Origin: an uncultured Pseudokineococcus sp. | GTDB taxonomy: Bacteria > Actinomycetota > Actinomycetes > Actinomycetales > Quadrisphaeraceae | DNA: 64,000 nucleotides | Reading direction: 5' to 3' | Assembly (NCBI RefSeq): GCF_947495735.1 | Contig: NZ_CANMAA010000007.1 | Location: 1-64,000 of the forward strand | In this document: positions 25,279 to 35,220 of the stretch, piece by piece | Numbering within the stretch: the first letter of the stretch is position 1 | How the letters are laid out: each line of letters starts with the position of its first letter | Program-made: the position numbers and the translations under genes | The notes under the pieces: generated by a model | The model's input: the letters and a program-made list of their open reading frames with translations, nothing else | What the model was told of the DNA's origin: nothing | The model's database searches: none

Positions 25279-26879
25279 GCCCCACCCGCTACGCCCGGGT
25301 CACGCGCCGGCTGCCCGAGCCGGTGCGCCGGCGGCTGCCGGCCGAGCCACCGCCGCCCGAGGTGGGCCCGGACGGCACCGAGCGCCGGCCCCCCGCGTCC
25401 CGCTGGGTCGACCAGGTCCCGCTCAGCACCAAGCTCGTCGTGCTCGTCGCCGGGCTGCTCCTGCTCGCGCTGCTCGTCACCGGCGTGACGACGACGTCGC
25501 TGCTGCGGTCGGTGCTCGTGGGCAGCGTCGACGACCAGCTGGTGGCTCAGAGCGCCACCCCGCGCGACATCAGCAGTCTGCTCCAGCGCCAGGCGGCCGG
25601 CGAGGACGCAGCGGTGCCCACCGACTACGTCGTCGTCGTGACCGACGACGACGGGCGCGTCAGGTACCCGCCGGAGACCCCGGGGGCAGACCTGCCGGAC
25701 CTCAGCGGCCTCGACGTCGAGGTCGCCGTCGAGCGCGAGGGCGCTCCCTTCGGCGACGACGACTGGCGGGTCGTGGCGGTGCCCTTCCCCGCCCAGGGCG
25801 AGGTCCTGTCCATCGCCTACCCGCTCGACCAGGTCGACGCGGCCGTGTCGACCGTGCGGACCCTCTTCTGGCTGGTGGCGCTGGCCGTCCTGGTCGTCGC
25901 CGCCCTCGCCGGGCGCGTGGCGGTGCGCCGCTCGCTGCGCCCGCTGCGCGAGGTGGAGGCGGTGGCCGTCGCCTACGGCGCCGGGGACGCCAGCCGGCGG
26001 GTGCCCGACGCGTGGCCGGGCACCGAGGTGGGGCGCCTGGGCGAGGCCGTGAACGCCATGCTCGAGCGCATCGAGACCTCGCTGGCCGCGCGCGAGGCGT
26101 CCGAGGCGCGCATGCGGCGCTTCGTCGCCGACGCCAGCCACGAGCTGCGGACGCCGCTGGCCGCCATCCGCGGCTTCGCCGAGCTGCACCGGCAGGGCGC
26201 CGTGCGCGAGCCCGCCGACGTCACGGCCGCCTTCAGCCGCGTGGAGACCGAGGCGTCCCGCCTGGGCGGGCTCGTCGAGGACCTGCTCGCCCTGACCCGC
26301 CTCGACGAGCAGCGACCGCTGCGCCGCGACCCCGTCGACCTCCTCGTCCTGGCCGGCGACGCCGTCCACGACCTGGGCGCGCTGGCGCCCGACCGCGCCG
26401 TCCGCCTGACCGGGCTCGACGGCTCCCCGGCGCCCTCGCCCGCCCCCGTCACCGGCGACGACGCCCGGCTGCGCCAGGTGCTCACCAACCTGGTGGGCAA
26501 CGCCGTCCGGCACACGCCCGCGGGCACCCCGCTGGAGATCGGCGTCGGCGTCCGGCGGCACGAGGGCGGGGCCTGGGCCACGTGGCAGGTCGTCGACCAC
26601 GGCGCCGGCATCCCCCCGGACGAGGCCGAGCGGGTCTTCGAGCGCTTCTACCGCTCGGACACCTCGCGGACCCGGGGCAGCGGGGGCGGCAGCGGGCTGG
26701 GGCTCGCCATCGTCGCCGCCCTGGTCCGGGCCCACGGCGGCGCGGCGCGGGTCGTCCCGACGCCCGGCGGCGGGGCGACCGTCGAGGTGGCGCTGCCCGC
26801 GGAGGAGCTGCCGGACGACGACGCCGCCTACGACGACGAGGTCGACGACCTCGACGGCGAGGGCCCGCTCGAGCGCTGA
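25275..26879 (+). CDS. sensor histidine kinase (HAMP, HisKA)
   Basis: 534-aa kinase: two membrane helices (about 52-75 and 197-215) flank an extracytoplasmic domain of about 120 residues, then HAMP (about 216-268), HisKA with phospho-acceptor H289 in DASHELRTPLAAI and a HATPase domain with N-box LTNLVGNAVRHTP and G-boxes. GTG 25275 overlaps the regulator stop. The N-terminal 45 residues are Pro/Arg-rich and cytoplasmic. The C-terminus ends in a very acidic tail. Partner of the preceding regulator; the HtrA gene lies 189 bases downstream and could be a target. Confidence 0.94.
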   Translation: MSPTRYARVTRRLPEPVRRRLPAEPPPPEVGPDGTERRPPASRWVDQVPLSTKLVVLVAGLLLLALLVTGVTTTSLLRSVLVGSVDDQLVAQSATPRDISSLLQRQAAGEDAAVPTDYVVVVTDDDGRVRYPPETPGADLPDLSGLDVEVAVEREGAPFGDDDWRVVAVPFPAQGEVLSIAYPLDQVDAAVSTVRTLFWLVALAVLVVAALAGRVAVRRSLRPLREVEAVAVAYGAGDASRRVPDAWPGTEVGRLGEAVNAMLERIETSLAAREASEARMRRFVADASHELRTPLAAIRGFAELHRQGAVREPADVTAAFSRVETEASRLGGLVEDLLALTRLDEQRPLRRDPVDLLVLAGDAVHDLGALAPDRAVRLTGLDGSPAPSPAPVTGDDARLRQVLTNLVGNAVRHTPAGTPLEIGVGVRRHEGGAWATWQVVDHGAGIPPDEAERVFERFYRSDTSRTRGSGGGSGLGLAIVAALVRAHGGAARVVPTPGGGATVEVALPAEELPDDDAAYDDEVDDLDGEGPLER

Positions 26880-27068
26880 GCGAGCCGCCCGCCCGCCCGC
26901 GTCGGCCGGCAGCGGGAGCGTGCGGGTGCGGGCGGTCCGGCGCACGGGCCCGCCTTCGGAGGCAACGTCCAGGCTGCACCCGGGGTGCGCGCATCCGCGG
27001 GGTCTCTACTGGTCGCATCGCCCGGAGCGTCCCGCTCCGCGCCTCGCACCACCCGCAGGAGGAACGAC

Positions 27069-28619
27069 GTGACCCACCCCGCCCCGCCCCAGGCCGGCGT
27101 CCCCGGTGACCGGCTCCCCCCGCGCGACGGCTCCGACCGGGACCCGCACGGCCCCTACGACGTGCACGGCCACCACGACGGGGCGCCCGCTGCGCGCTAC
27201 GCGGGGCAGCCGGTGGGTGGCGGCGCACCGTCCTCGTGGGAGCGCCCCCGGGCGAGCTCCCCGCAGACCGGCTCCGCCCAGGCCAGCCCCTCGCAGACCA
27301 GCCCCTGGCCCTCGGACCCGTGGGCGGCGCCGACCACCGGTGCCCGCCACGGCGGCGAGCAGCCGACCGCCTGGTACGGCGCGGCTCCGCCGCCCCAGGG
27401 CCCCGGGGGCAGCGCCCCGACCGACGGCGCGCGCCCGTCCCGCCAGCGCCGCGGGCCCGGCTGGGGCTCCCTGGTGGCCGTCGGCCTCGTCGCCGCGCTC
27501 GTCGGCGGGGGCGCCGCCCTCGGCGTCGACGCGCTGACCGACCGCGGCGCGTCCACGACGTCCGCGGCGGCCCTCGCGCCGTCCTCCAGCTCGTCGTCCG
27601 CCTCCGGCTCCGCCGGCGCCCCGGCCACCACCGGCGCCGTCGACTGGCAGCGCGTGTCCCGGGAGGTCGCCCCCAGCGTCGTCGCGATCCAGGTGGCGAG
27701 CCAGGCCGGCTCGGGCGAGGGCTCCGGCGTCGTGCTGGACGACCAGGGCCGGATCCTGACGAACTACCACGTCATCAACGGCGCGGGCCCGGGCGCGCAG
27801 CTGCGGGTGGTCCTGTCCGACGGCCGCGTCCACGACGACGTGACCGTCGTCGGGGAGGACGCCGCCACGGACCTCGCCGTGCTCCAGATCGCCGACCCGC
27901 CGGCCGACCTGCCCGCCGCGACCCTCGGCGACTCCGCCGCCGTCGAGGTGGGCCAGCCCGTCATGGCCGTCGGCAACCCGCTCGGCCTCACCGACACCGT
28001 GACGACCGGCATCGTCTCGGCGCTCGACCGCCCCGTGACGACCACGCAGCAGACCGCGCAGGAGCAGCCGCAGCAGCAGCTGCCCTTCGGCACCTCGCCG
28101 CAGCAGCAGCAGACGGAGCAGGTGGTGACCAACGCCATCCAGACCGACGCCGCCATCAACCCCGGCAACTCCGGCGGCGCGCTCGTGGACGCGAGCGGCG
28201 CCGTGATCGGCATCAACTCCTCGATCGCCAGCACGGGCGAGGCGGCCGGGTCCATCGGCCTCGGCTTCGCCATCCCCTCGGACGAGGCGCGGCGGATCGC
28301 CGACGAGCTCATCGCGGACGGGACGGCGGACCACGCCTGGCTCGGCGTCTCGCTCACCGACGCGACGGCCACGGCCGACGGCACGACGCGCCTGGCCGCC
28401 GGCATCCAGGAGGTCACGGGCGGGACGCCCGCCGAGGAGGCCGGCCTGAGGGCCGGGGACGCCGTGACGGCCGTCGACGGCCAGCCGGTGGTCGGCGCCG
28501 AGTCCCTCACCGCCCAGCTGCGGGAGCGGGCGCCCGGCACCGAGGTGGAGCTCACGGTCGTGCGCGACGAGCAGCAGAGCGCCGTGCCGGCCGTGCTCGG
28601 CACCCGCGCCGTCGGCTGA
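27069..28619 (+). CDS. HtrA-like S1C serine protease with PDZ domain
   Basis: 516-aa membrane-anchored protease. A long Pro/Gly/Ser-rich cytoplasmic segment (1-130) precedes one helix (about 133-153), then a Ser/Ala linker and the trypsin-like domain with catalytic H234 (TNYHVI), D268 (ATDLAVL) and S368 (GNSGGAL); a single PDZ domain follows from about 420. A Gln-rich insert (324-350) lies between strands. GTG 27069 has AGGAGG upstream. It degrades misfolded envelope proteins. Lies downstream of a two-component pair, as MprAB-pepD does in mycobacteria. A hairpin follows the stop. Confidence 0.93.
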   Translation: MTHPAPPQAGVPGDRLPPRDGSDRDPHGPYDVHGHHDGAPAARYAGQPVGGGAPSSWERPRASSPQTGSAQASPSQTSPWPSDPWAAPTTGARHGGEQPTAWYGAAPPPQGPGGSAPTDGARPSRQRRGPGWGSLVAVGLVAALVGGGAALGVDALTDRGASTTSAAALAPSSSSSSASGSAGAPATTGAVDWQRVSREVAPSVVAIQVASQAGSGEGSGVVLDDQGRILTNYHVINGAGPGAQLRVVLSDGRVHDDVTVVGEDAATDLAVLQIADPPADLPAATLGDSAAVEVGQPVMAVGNPLGLTDTVTTGIVSALDRPVTTTQQTAQEQPQQQLPFGTSPQQQQTEQVVTNAIQTDAAINPGNSGGALVDASGAVIGINSSIASTGEAAGSIGLGFAIPSDEARRIADELIADGTADHAWLGVSLTDATATADGTTRLAAGIQEVTGGTPAEEAGLRAGDAVTAVDGQPVVGAESLTAQLRERAPGTEVELTVVRDEQQSAVPAVLGTRAVG

Positions 28620-28643
28620 CCACCGCCCTGCCGGCACCTCCGA

Positions 28644-28674
28644 CGACGCCCCGGCGCACCGCGCCGGGGCGTCG
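28644..28674 (+). terminator. 14-bp hairpin after the htrA-like gene
   Basis: Perfect arms 28644-28657 and 28661-28674, loop ACC, 25 bases beyond the stop codon. Confidence 0.75.
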
Positions 28675-28792
28675 CGCCGTCCGCGCCCGCGGCGGCGCCC
28701 GGGGCCTGTGGACGAGCGCTGCGGAGGCGCGGCGCGGCGACCTAGCGTCCCGCGCAGCGGGACCGCACCGGTCCCCGAGACGAGGAGGTGCC

Positions 28793-29083
28793 GTGAGCAG
28801 GTTCGAGGTCGACAGCGGCCAGGTGCAGCAGGCGAGCGCGGCGGTGCGGGCGTCGTCCGCCGCCCTGGCCGGCGAGGTGGACCGGATGATGCGCTCCCTG
28901 CTGGACCTGCAGGGCAGCTGGAAGGGGCAGGCCTCCAGCCAGTTCCAGGCCGTCGTGGCCGACTGGCGCGGCACGCAGGAGCGCGTGCGCTCCTCGCTGG
29001 ACCAGGTGAACGGCGCGCTCGCGGCCGCGGGCACGTCCTACGCCGAGGTCGAGGAGCGCAACGCGCGGATGTTCGCCCTCTGA
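28793..29083 (+). CDS. WXG100 family protein
   Basis: 96-aa ESAT-6-like protein: two helices joined by the turn GSWKGQA, with the WXG motif at W43-G45. Length and lack of cysteines match the family. WXG100 proteins are usually type VII secretion substrates that form helical hairpin dimers. No EccC ATPase or other ESX gene is in the window, so this is an orphan copy. GTG 28793 has GAGGAGG upstream. A TAGCGT hexamer at 28743 is a candidate -10. Confidence 0.9.
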   Translation: MSRFEVDSGQVQQASAAVRASSAALAGEVDRMMRSLLDLQGSWKGQASSQFQAVVADWRGTQERVRSSLDQVNGALAAAGTSYAEVEERNARMFAL

Positions 29084-29126
29084 CGGTCCGCCCACGCCCT
29101 CGGGCGTCCGCCCTCCGGAGCCCGGT

Positions 29127-29154
29127 CACCGGCCCGCCCCCCGTCGGGCCGGTG
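29127..29154 (+). terminator. 10-bp hairpin between WXG100 and moaA
   Basis: Arms CACCGGCCCG (29127-29136) and CGGGCCGGTG (29145-29154), 8-base loop, about 43 bases after the WXG100 stop. Likely ends that transcript. Confidence 0.6.
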
Positions 29155-29212
29155 GCCGACCGGGACCTCGGTCGGGGGCGGGCGCCCTGCCGCAGACGTA
29201 CCCTGGTGGGCG

Positions 29213-30391
29213 ATGAGCGTCCCGCAGGCACCCACGGCACCGACCGGTGCCGTCGCGCTCGGCATGCCCCCCGTGCGGCGCCCGCCGCGGGACGCCCGCG
29301 ACCCCGCCGCCGTGGCCGCGGCCACGGCGGGGCGGCCCGCCGTCCCCGGGCTGGTGGACCGCTCCGGGCGCACGGCGGTCGACCTCCGCGTCTCGCTGAC
29401 GGACCGCTGCAACCTGCGGTGCGGGTACTGCATGCCGCCCGAGGGCCTGGACTGGATGCCGGACGACCAGCGCCTGTCCGACGACGAGGTCGTCCGCCTC
29501 GTGCGCCTCGGGGTGGAGCGCCTCGGCGTCCAGGAGGTCCGCTACACCGGCGGTGAGCCGCTGCTGCGGCGCGGCCTCGAGCGCATCGTCGCCGAGACGA
29601 CCGCCCTGCGGACGGCCGACGGCGCCGCCGTCGAGGCGTCCCTGACCACCAACGCCCTCGGCCTGGACCGACGGGCCGCCGGGCTCGCCGCCGCCGGGCT
29701 GCGCCGGGTCAACGTCTCCCTCGACACCCTCCGCCCCGACCGCTTCGCGCGGATCACCCAGCGCGACCGGCACGCCGACGTCCTCGCCGGCGTGGCCGCG
29801 GCCGCCGCCGCGGGCATCGGGCCGATCAAGGTCAACGCGGTGCTCCTGCCCGGGGTCAACGACGACGAGGCGCCCGAGCTCCTCGCGTGGGCCCTGGAGC
29901 ACGGCTACGAGCTGCGCGTCATCGAGCAGATGCCGATCGACGCCCAGGGGGCCTGGACGCGCGAGGGCCTCGTCACGGCCGACGACGTCCTCGCCCGCTT
30001 GCGCAGCGCCTACGACCTCGAGGCCGAGGACCCGGCGGTGCGGGGCGGCGCCCCCGCGCAGCGGTGGTGGGTGCGCCCCCTGGGCGCCGACCCGGCGTCG
30101 CCGCCGCTGGGCCGCGTCGGCGTCATCGCCTCCGTCACCCGCCAGTTCTGCGGGCCGTGCGACCGCACCCGGCTCACCGCCGACGGCCAGGTGCGCAGCT
30201 GCCTGTTCTCGACGTCCGAGACCGACCTGCGCGGGCTCCTGCGCTCGGGGGCGAGCGACGACGAGGTCGCCGACGTCTGGCGCGCGGCGATGTGGGGCAA
30301 GGCCCCGGCGCACGGCATCGGCGAGGCCGAGCCGCTGACGACGAGCGGCTTCGCGCGTCCGTCGCGGTCCATGAGCGCGATCGGTGGATGA
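29213..30391 (+). CDS. moaA: GTP 3',8-cyclase MoaA
   Basis: 392-aa radical-SAM enzyme that makes 3',8-cyclo-7,8-dihydro-GTP, the first step of molybdenum-cofactor synthesis. N-terminal 4Fe-4S cysteines are C66, C70 and C73 (CNLRCGYC); the second cluster site is FCGPCDRTRL plus the Cys in RSCLF near the C-terminus. The chain ends in the conserved GG, needed for activity. An N-terminal 45-residue Ala/Pro-rich extension precedes the usual start, so ATG 29213 may be early. TACCCT lies eight bases before the start. moaD follows with 7 bases between stop and start. Confidence 0.96.
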   Translation: MSVPQAPTAPTGAVALGMPPVRRPPRDARDPAAVAAATAGRPAVPGLVDRSGRTAVDLRVSLTDRCNLRCGYCMPPEGLDWMPDDQRLSDDEVVRLVRLGVERLGVQEVRYTGGEPLLRRGLERIVAETTALRTADGAAVEASLTTNALGLDRRAAGLAAAGLRRVNVSLDTLRPDRFARITQRDRHADVLAGVAAAAAAGIGPIKVNAVLLPGVNDDEAPELLAWALEHGYELRVIEQMPIDAQGAWTREGLVTADDVLARLRSAYDLEAEDPAVRGGAPAQRWWVRPLGADPASPPLGRVGVIASVTRQFCGPCDRTRLTADGQVRSCLFSTSETDLRGLLRSGASDDEVADVWRAAMWGKAPAHGIGEAEPLTTSGFARPSRSMSAIGG

Positions 30392-30398
30392 GGAGCGC

Positions 30399-30728
30399 AT
30401 GACCACGCACGACACCGCGCGCAGCGGCACCGCCGTGGACGGCGCCCGCCTGCGCGTCCGGCTCTTCGCGGGCGCCGCGGCGGCCGCGGGCACCGAGGAG
30501 GACGTCGTCGACGTCCTCGCCGGCGAGGCGGGGGCGGTCCCGGTGGTCGCCGACCTGCGCCGCGCGCTCGCCCGGCGCCACCCGGCCCTGGGCCCGGTGC
30601 TCGAGGTCGCCACCGTGCTCGTCGGGGAGGTGGCCGCCGGGCCGCAGGACCCGGTCGTCGTCGGGCCGCAGGACCCCACGGCACCGCTGCCCGTCGTCGA
30701 CGTGCTGCCCCCCTTCGCCGGTGGCTGA
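30399..30728 (+). CDS. moaD: molybdopterin synthase small subunit MoaD (ubiquitin-like)
   Basis: 109-aa ubiquitin-fold protein ending in FAGG, the diglycine that is thiocarboxylated to donate sulfur in molybdopterin synthase. The core reads LRVRLFAGAAAAAG ... VADLRRALARRHPALGPVL, as in MoaD/ThiS. ATG 30399 has AGGAG upstream; a GTG at 30384 gives five more residues. Longer than the usual 80-85 aa, because of an Ala/Glu insert. It overlaps the GNAT gene by 8 bases. Its partner moaE lies beyond, in the opposite orientation. Confidence 0.88.
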   Translation: MTTHDTARSGTAVDGARLRVRLFAGAAAAAGTEEDVVDVLAGEAGAVPVVADLRRALARRHPALGPVLEVATVLVGEVAAGPQDPVVVGPQDPTAPLPVVDVLPPFAGG

Positions 30729-31230
30729 CGCCGGGCGGGGTGGCGTCGAGGTCCGCGTCGTGCCCGGTGACGACCCGCGCCACGCCCGGCTGGTGCGCGC
30801 CGCCGAGGCGGAGCTGCGCCGGCGCTACGGCGACGGCTCGCTCGAGCCGCCCGAGGGCCTGCCCGCCCCAGAGGCCGGTGACGTCGTCCGCCTGCTCGCG
30901 TCGGCGCCCGACGACGCGGAGCCCCTGGGCTGCGCGGTCGTCGCGCCGCTGCCGGTCGCGGGCCCGGGCGTCGGCGAGCTGAAGCGGCTCTTCGTGCCCG
31001 CGTCGGCCCGGCGGCGCGGCGTCGCGACGGCGCTGCTCGCCGCCGCCGAGGACGCCGCCCGGCAGCGCGGGTTCCGGGCGCTGCACCTGGTCACGGGCAC
31101 GCTGCAGCCCGAGGCGATCGCCCTGTACGAGCGCGAGGGATGGCGCCCGGCCCCGGCCTACGCCTGGGCGGACGACGAGATGACGCGGACCTACGGCAAG
31201 GGCCTGGTCGCCGCACCCGCCGAGCGCTAG
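30721..31230 (+). CDS. GNAT family N-acetyltransferase
   Basis: 169-aa acetyltransferase. The acetyl-CoA loop is visible as LKRLFVPASARRRGVATALLAAAEDAARQRG, the R/Q-x-x-G-x-G/A motif A region, followed by the terminal YEREGWRPAPAYAW strand. The substrate is unknown. GTG 30721 lies inside the moaD 3' end (8-base overlap), so it is probably cotranscribed with moaAD, although acetylation has no known part in cofactor synthesis. Convergent with moaE over the tandem repeat. Confidence 0.9.
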   Translation: MADAGRGGVEVRVVPGDDPRHARLVRAAEAELRRRYGDGSLEPPEGLPAPEAGDVVRLLASAPDDAEPLGCAVVAPLPVAGPGVGELKRLFVPASARRRGVATALLAAAEDAARQRGFRALHLVTGTLQPEAIALYEREGWRPAPAYAWADDEMTRTYGKGLVAAPAER

Positions 31231-31310
31231 GGCCCGGCTCGAGCTCCACCCCCGTCCCGGCCAGGCCGAGGCACGTCGGCGGAGCGCCGCCGCGGGGCGG
31301 TCGTGGCATG

Positions 31311-31400
31311 CCGGCCCGCTCGTCGGGCGGTCAGGGCGTGCCGGCCCGCTCGTCGGGCGGTCAGGGCGTGCCGACCCGCTCGTCGGGCGGTCAGGGCATG
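31311..31400. repeat. 30-bp tandem repeat copying the moaE 3' end
   Basis: Three 30-base units (31311-31340, 31341-31370, 31371-31400), with partial copies at both edges. The unit matches the last codons and stop of moaE, so further TGA codons recur every 30 bases in the same frame downstream of the moaE stop at 31391-31393. Units differ at single bases only. No spacers, so not CRISPR. Confidence 0.85.
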
Positions 31401-31885
31401 CCGACCCACTCGTCGCCGCCGTCGGACAGGAGCTGGTGCTTCCAGACCGGCAGGCGGGCCTTGACCTCCTCGACGACGACCTCGCAGGCGGCGAAGGCCT
31501 CGCGGCGGTGCGCGGCGGACACGGCGACGGCGAAGGCGACGTCCCCGACCTCCAGGGCGCCGGTGCGGTGGCTCACAGCCAGGGCGTCGACCGGGTGCGC
31601 CGCCAGCACCTCACGCGCCACCTCCTCGACGACGCGACCGGCGGTGGGGTGCGCGGAGTACTCCAGCCGCGCCACGCCGACCCCGTGGTCGTGGTCGCGC
31701 ACCACGCCGCCGAAGGTGACGACCGCCCCCGCCGCGGCGTCCTCGACGGCGGCGGCGTGCTCGGCGACGTCCAGCGGCTGCTCCGTGACGACGGCGCGGG
31801 CCAGGCGCCGAGCCGGTGCCGAGACGCGCGAGGAGTCGCGCTCCCGGGCTGGGCCGCGGGGTGCGGAGACGTCCGAGGTGCTCAC
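31391..31885 (-). CDS. moaE: molybdopterin synthase large subunit MoaE
   Basis: 164-aa catalytic subunit that, with MoaD, converts the cyclic precursor to molybdopterin. Motifs: GAVVTFGGVVRDHDHG near residue 55, LEYSAHPTAGRVVEEVAREV, a HRTGALEVGD strand with the conserved His-Arg, and the C-terminal catalytic KARLPVWKHQLLSDGG (Lys117-type lysine). The N-terminal 30 residues are a family extension. GTG 31885 is preceded at exactly six bases by TACCGT. The 3' end is tandemly repeated downstream. Placed head-to-tail with the DUF4031 gene on the minus strand. Confidence 0.92.
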   Translation of the reverse strand: MSTSDVSAPRGPARERDSSRVSAPARRLARAVVTEQPLDVAEHAAAVEDAAAGAVVTFGGVVRDHDHGVGVARLEYSAHPTAGRVVEEVAREVLAAHPVDALAVSHRTGALEVGDVAFAVAVSAAHRREAFAACEVVVEEVKARLPVWKHQLLSDGGDEWVGMP

Positions 31886-31897
31886 GCGCCCACGGTA
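31886..31897 (-). promoter_or_regulatory. leaderless-type promoter of moaE
   Basis: Minus-strand TACCGT (31892-31897), six bases, then GTG 31885. No Shine-Dalgarno-like sequence is present. Confidence 0.55.
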
Positions 31898-31911
31898 GGC
31901 CTGCGCCGAGG

Positions 31912-32625
31912 TCAGCGCCGCGCGGCCACGACCGCCTCGAGCGAGTGGACGACGAGCGGCCACCAGGGCGGCGCGCCGCACACCTGGGCGGCGCTGGTCA
32001 CCGGGACGCGACGCAGCTCGTCGAGCGCCCCCGCGACGACCTCCGACGGGGCCGCGTCGACGAGCGCGAGGTGGCGCCAGGACGACGACGGCGCCCGACG
32101 CCCCCCGGCGGCGGGGTCCGCCGGCGGCCGGTGGCGGGTGAAGCCGAGCGGCCGGCCCACGACCGGGACCACCACGGGCAGCGCCCAGCGACCGTCCTGC
32201 GAGCCCGCCAGTCGGCGCAGCAGCAGGCACCGGTCGTCGTCGAGCACGAGCCCGCGGACGCCGCGGGTCGTGGGGGCCGGGGGCGGGTGGGAGCTGGCGA
32301 CGAGGTCGACGTGGACGGCCGCGCCGTCGGTCCTGCGCTCGAGCCAGCTGTCGAGCACCCGCTGCCCGCGGCGCTTGGGCACCCGCAGGCCGCTCGCGAC
32401 GAGGCGTCGCAGCAGCTCGCCCGCCGGCACGAGGACCGCGCCGGCGGCCAGCAGGTCCTCGAGGCGCTCCGCCGGCACGTCGTAGTGGTCGCCCTCGAAG
32501 CCCCGCGCGGGGATGCCGACGCGGCGCGCGAACGCGTGCAGCTCCTCGAGGGAGACGTCGCTCACGAGGTGCGACCACTCGCGCCCGTGCGCGGGCCAGC
32601 GCGGGGGGTCGACGAGCACGGCCAC
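31912..32625 (-). CDS. DUF4031 domain-containing protein
   Basis: 237-aa protein whose first ~90 residues are the actinobacterial DUF4031 domain, starting AVLVDPPRWPAHGREWSHLVSD and continuing to GDHYDVP. A middle Arg-rich segment has PKRRG. The last 140 residues look mostly unstructured or strand-like and I recognise no domain. GTG 32625 follows TAGGGT by six bases, so a leaderless transcript is likely. Upstream of moaE on the same strand with 26 bases between; a shared role is not established. Confidence 0.75.
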   Translation of the reverse strand: MAVLVDPPRWPAHGREWSHLVSDVSLEELHAFARRVGIPARGFEGDHYDVPAERLEDLLAAGAVLVPAGELLRRLVASGLRVPKRRGQRVLDSWLERRTDGAAVHVDLVASSHPPPAPTTRGVRGLVLDDDRCLLLRRLAGSQDGRWALPVVVPVVGRPLGFTRHRPPADPAAGGRRAPSSSWRHLALVDAAPSEVVAGALDELRRVPVTSAAQVCGAPPWWPLVVHSLEAVVAARR

Positions 32626-32637
32626 CGCCCGACCCTA
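32626..32637 (-). promoter_or_regulatory. leaderless-type promoter of the DUF4031 gene
   Basis: Minus-strand TAGGGT (32632-32637), six bases, then GTG 32625. Confidence 0.55.
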
Positions 32638-32757
32638 CGTCCGGGCGCGCCCGCTCCCGCCGGCCGACGTGGCCGCGCGCCGCCGTCCCCGGCGCCCCTC
32701 GCCCGACGTGGCCGCAGGTCGGGGTCTCGACGGCACGGCGAGCGGGCACGGGGACGC

Positions 32758-32794
32758 CACGAGGGCGGCACCCCGGTGGGGTACCGCCCTCGTG
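32758..32794 (-). terminator. 17-bp hairpin after groEL
   Basis: Arms 32758-32774 and 32778-32794 pair along 17 bases with one G-U or mismatch pair, loop GGT. It lies about 50 bases past the groEL stop. Confidence 0.75.
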
Positions 32795-32844
32795 GGACGT
32801 GCAGCTCGGTCAGGAGCGGTGCCGGGCGAGCCCGGCGGGCGGAC

Positions 32845-34548
<1,704 letters not shown>

Positions 34549-34598
34549 TCACGTCCCGCCGCGCGCACGGCCCTCACCTGACGACCGAGGTCCGTTGT

Positions 34599-34616
34599 CA
34601 CTCTCGTGCGAGAGTG
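34599..34616 (-). promoter_or_regulatory. CIRCE-like inverted repeat, proximal to groEL
   Basis: CACTCTCG (34599-34606) / CGAGAGTG (34609-34616) with a 2-base centre. It resembles a CIRCE with closer arms than the canonical N9 form. Confidence 0.6.
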
Positions 34617-34632
34617 CCAGTCCCCATGATGA

Positions 34633-34653
34633 GCACTCCTCCCCCTCGAGTGC
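34633..34653 (-). promoter_or_regulatory. CIRCE element, distal to groEL
   Basis: GCACTC (34633-34638), exactly nine bases, GAGTGC (34648-34653): the CIRCE core bound by HrcA. Together with the second repeat it makes heat-shock control of the solo groEL very likely. Confidence 0.85.
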
Positions 34654-34722
34654 AAACGACCCGGCCCCCGGATCTGCGGCCGCGCGGGCGCCGGCGCCCC
34701 GGCCCCGGGACCCCGACGCACG

Positions 34723-34757
34723 ACGACGCCGCCGCCCGGTGCGGGCGACGGCGTCGT
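34723..34757 (-). terminator. 15-bp hairpin after the cold-shock gene
   Basis: Arms 34723-34737 and 34743-34757 pair over 15 bases with one mismatch, 5-base loop, about 30 bases beyond the cold-shock stop. It separates that gene from groEL. Confidence 0.7.
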
Positions 34758-34788
34758 GGGTGGCAGCCCGGCTCGGGCGCCGTGAGGG

Positions 34789-34995
34789 TCAGGAGGCGAG
34801 TCGCACGGCCTCCGCCTGGGGGCCCTTCTGGCCCTGGCCGACCTCGAACTCGACCTGCTGGCCCTCCTCGAGGGAGCGGTAGCCGTCCATCTGGATGGCG
34901 GACCAGTGCACGAAGACGTCCGGGCCACCGCCGTCGACGGTGATGAAGCCGTACCCCTTCTCGGCGTTGAACCACTTCACGGTTCCCTGAGCCAT
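34789..34995 (-). CDS. cold-shock protein CspA family
   Basis: 68-aa cold-shock domain: [30 protein letters not shown] with RNP1 KGYGFI and RNP2 VFVHW, then [23 protein letters not shown]. It binds single-stranded nucleic acid and acts as an RNA chaperone. ATG 34995 has a GGAGTAGC-type site. The 225 bases before it hold no gene, so the leader may be long, as is typical for cold-shock mRNAs, but I cannot show a structured thermosensor. Confidence 0.96.
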   Translation of the reverse strand: MAQGTVKWFNAEKGYGFITVDGGGPDVFVHWSAIQMDGYRSLEEGQQVEFEVGQGQKGPQAEAVRLAS

Positions 34996-35220
34996 GGTGC
35001 TACTCCTGTGTCGCTGTGTGCGGGTTCGCGGCGCCGTCGGGCACCCCGGGTCTCACGCTCGCGGAGCTCGCGATGGTTGCGACGCGCGGGTCGTCCGTCC
35101 GGGCGCGCCCGGGACCGGTGCTCGTCGAACTGCTCGACCGGCGCCGAGAGTAGCCGCTCGCTCCCCGCGCTGGCGAGGAACGGAGGAGGTCGCTGCGCCC
35201 CCTCAGCGGCGCGGAGGAGC

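Noticed and set aside
26879-27068. Terminator or promoter before the htrA-like gene
   Set aside because: The C/G-rich stretch has only weak dyads and no clear -35/-10, so neither is claimed.
29084-29212. Molybdenum-cofactor riboswitch before moaA
   Set aside because: Only 129 bases are available, partly taken by a terminator hairpin, and I see no conserved riboswitch core.
31311-31400. CRISPR array
   Set aside because: The units are contiguous with no spacers and match the moaE end; it is a tandem duplication.
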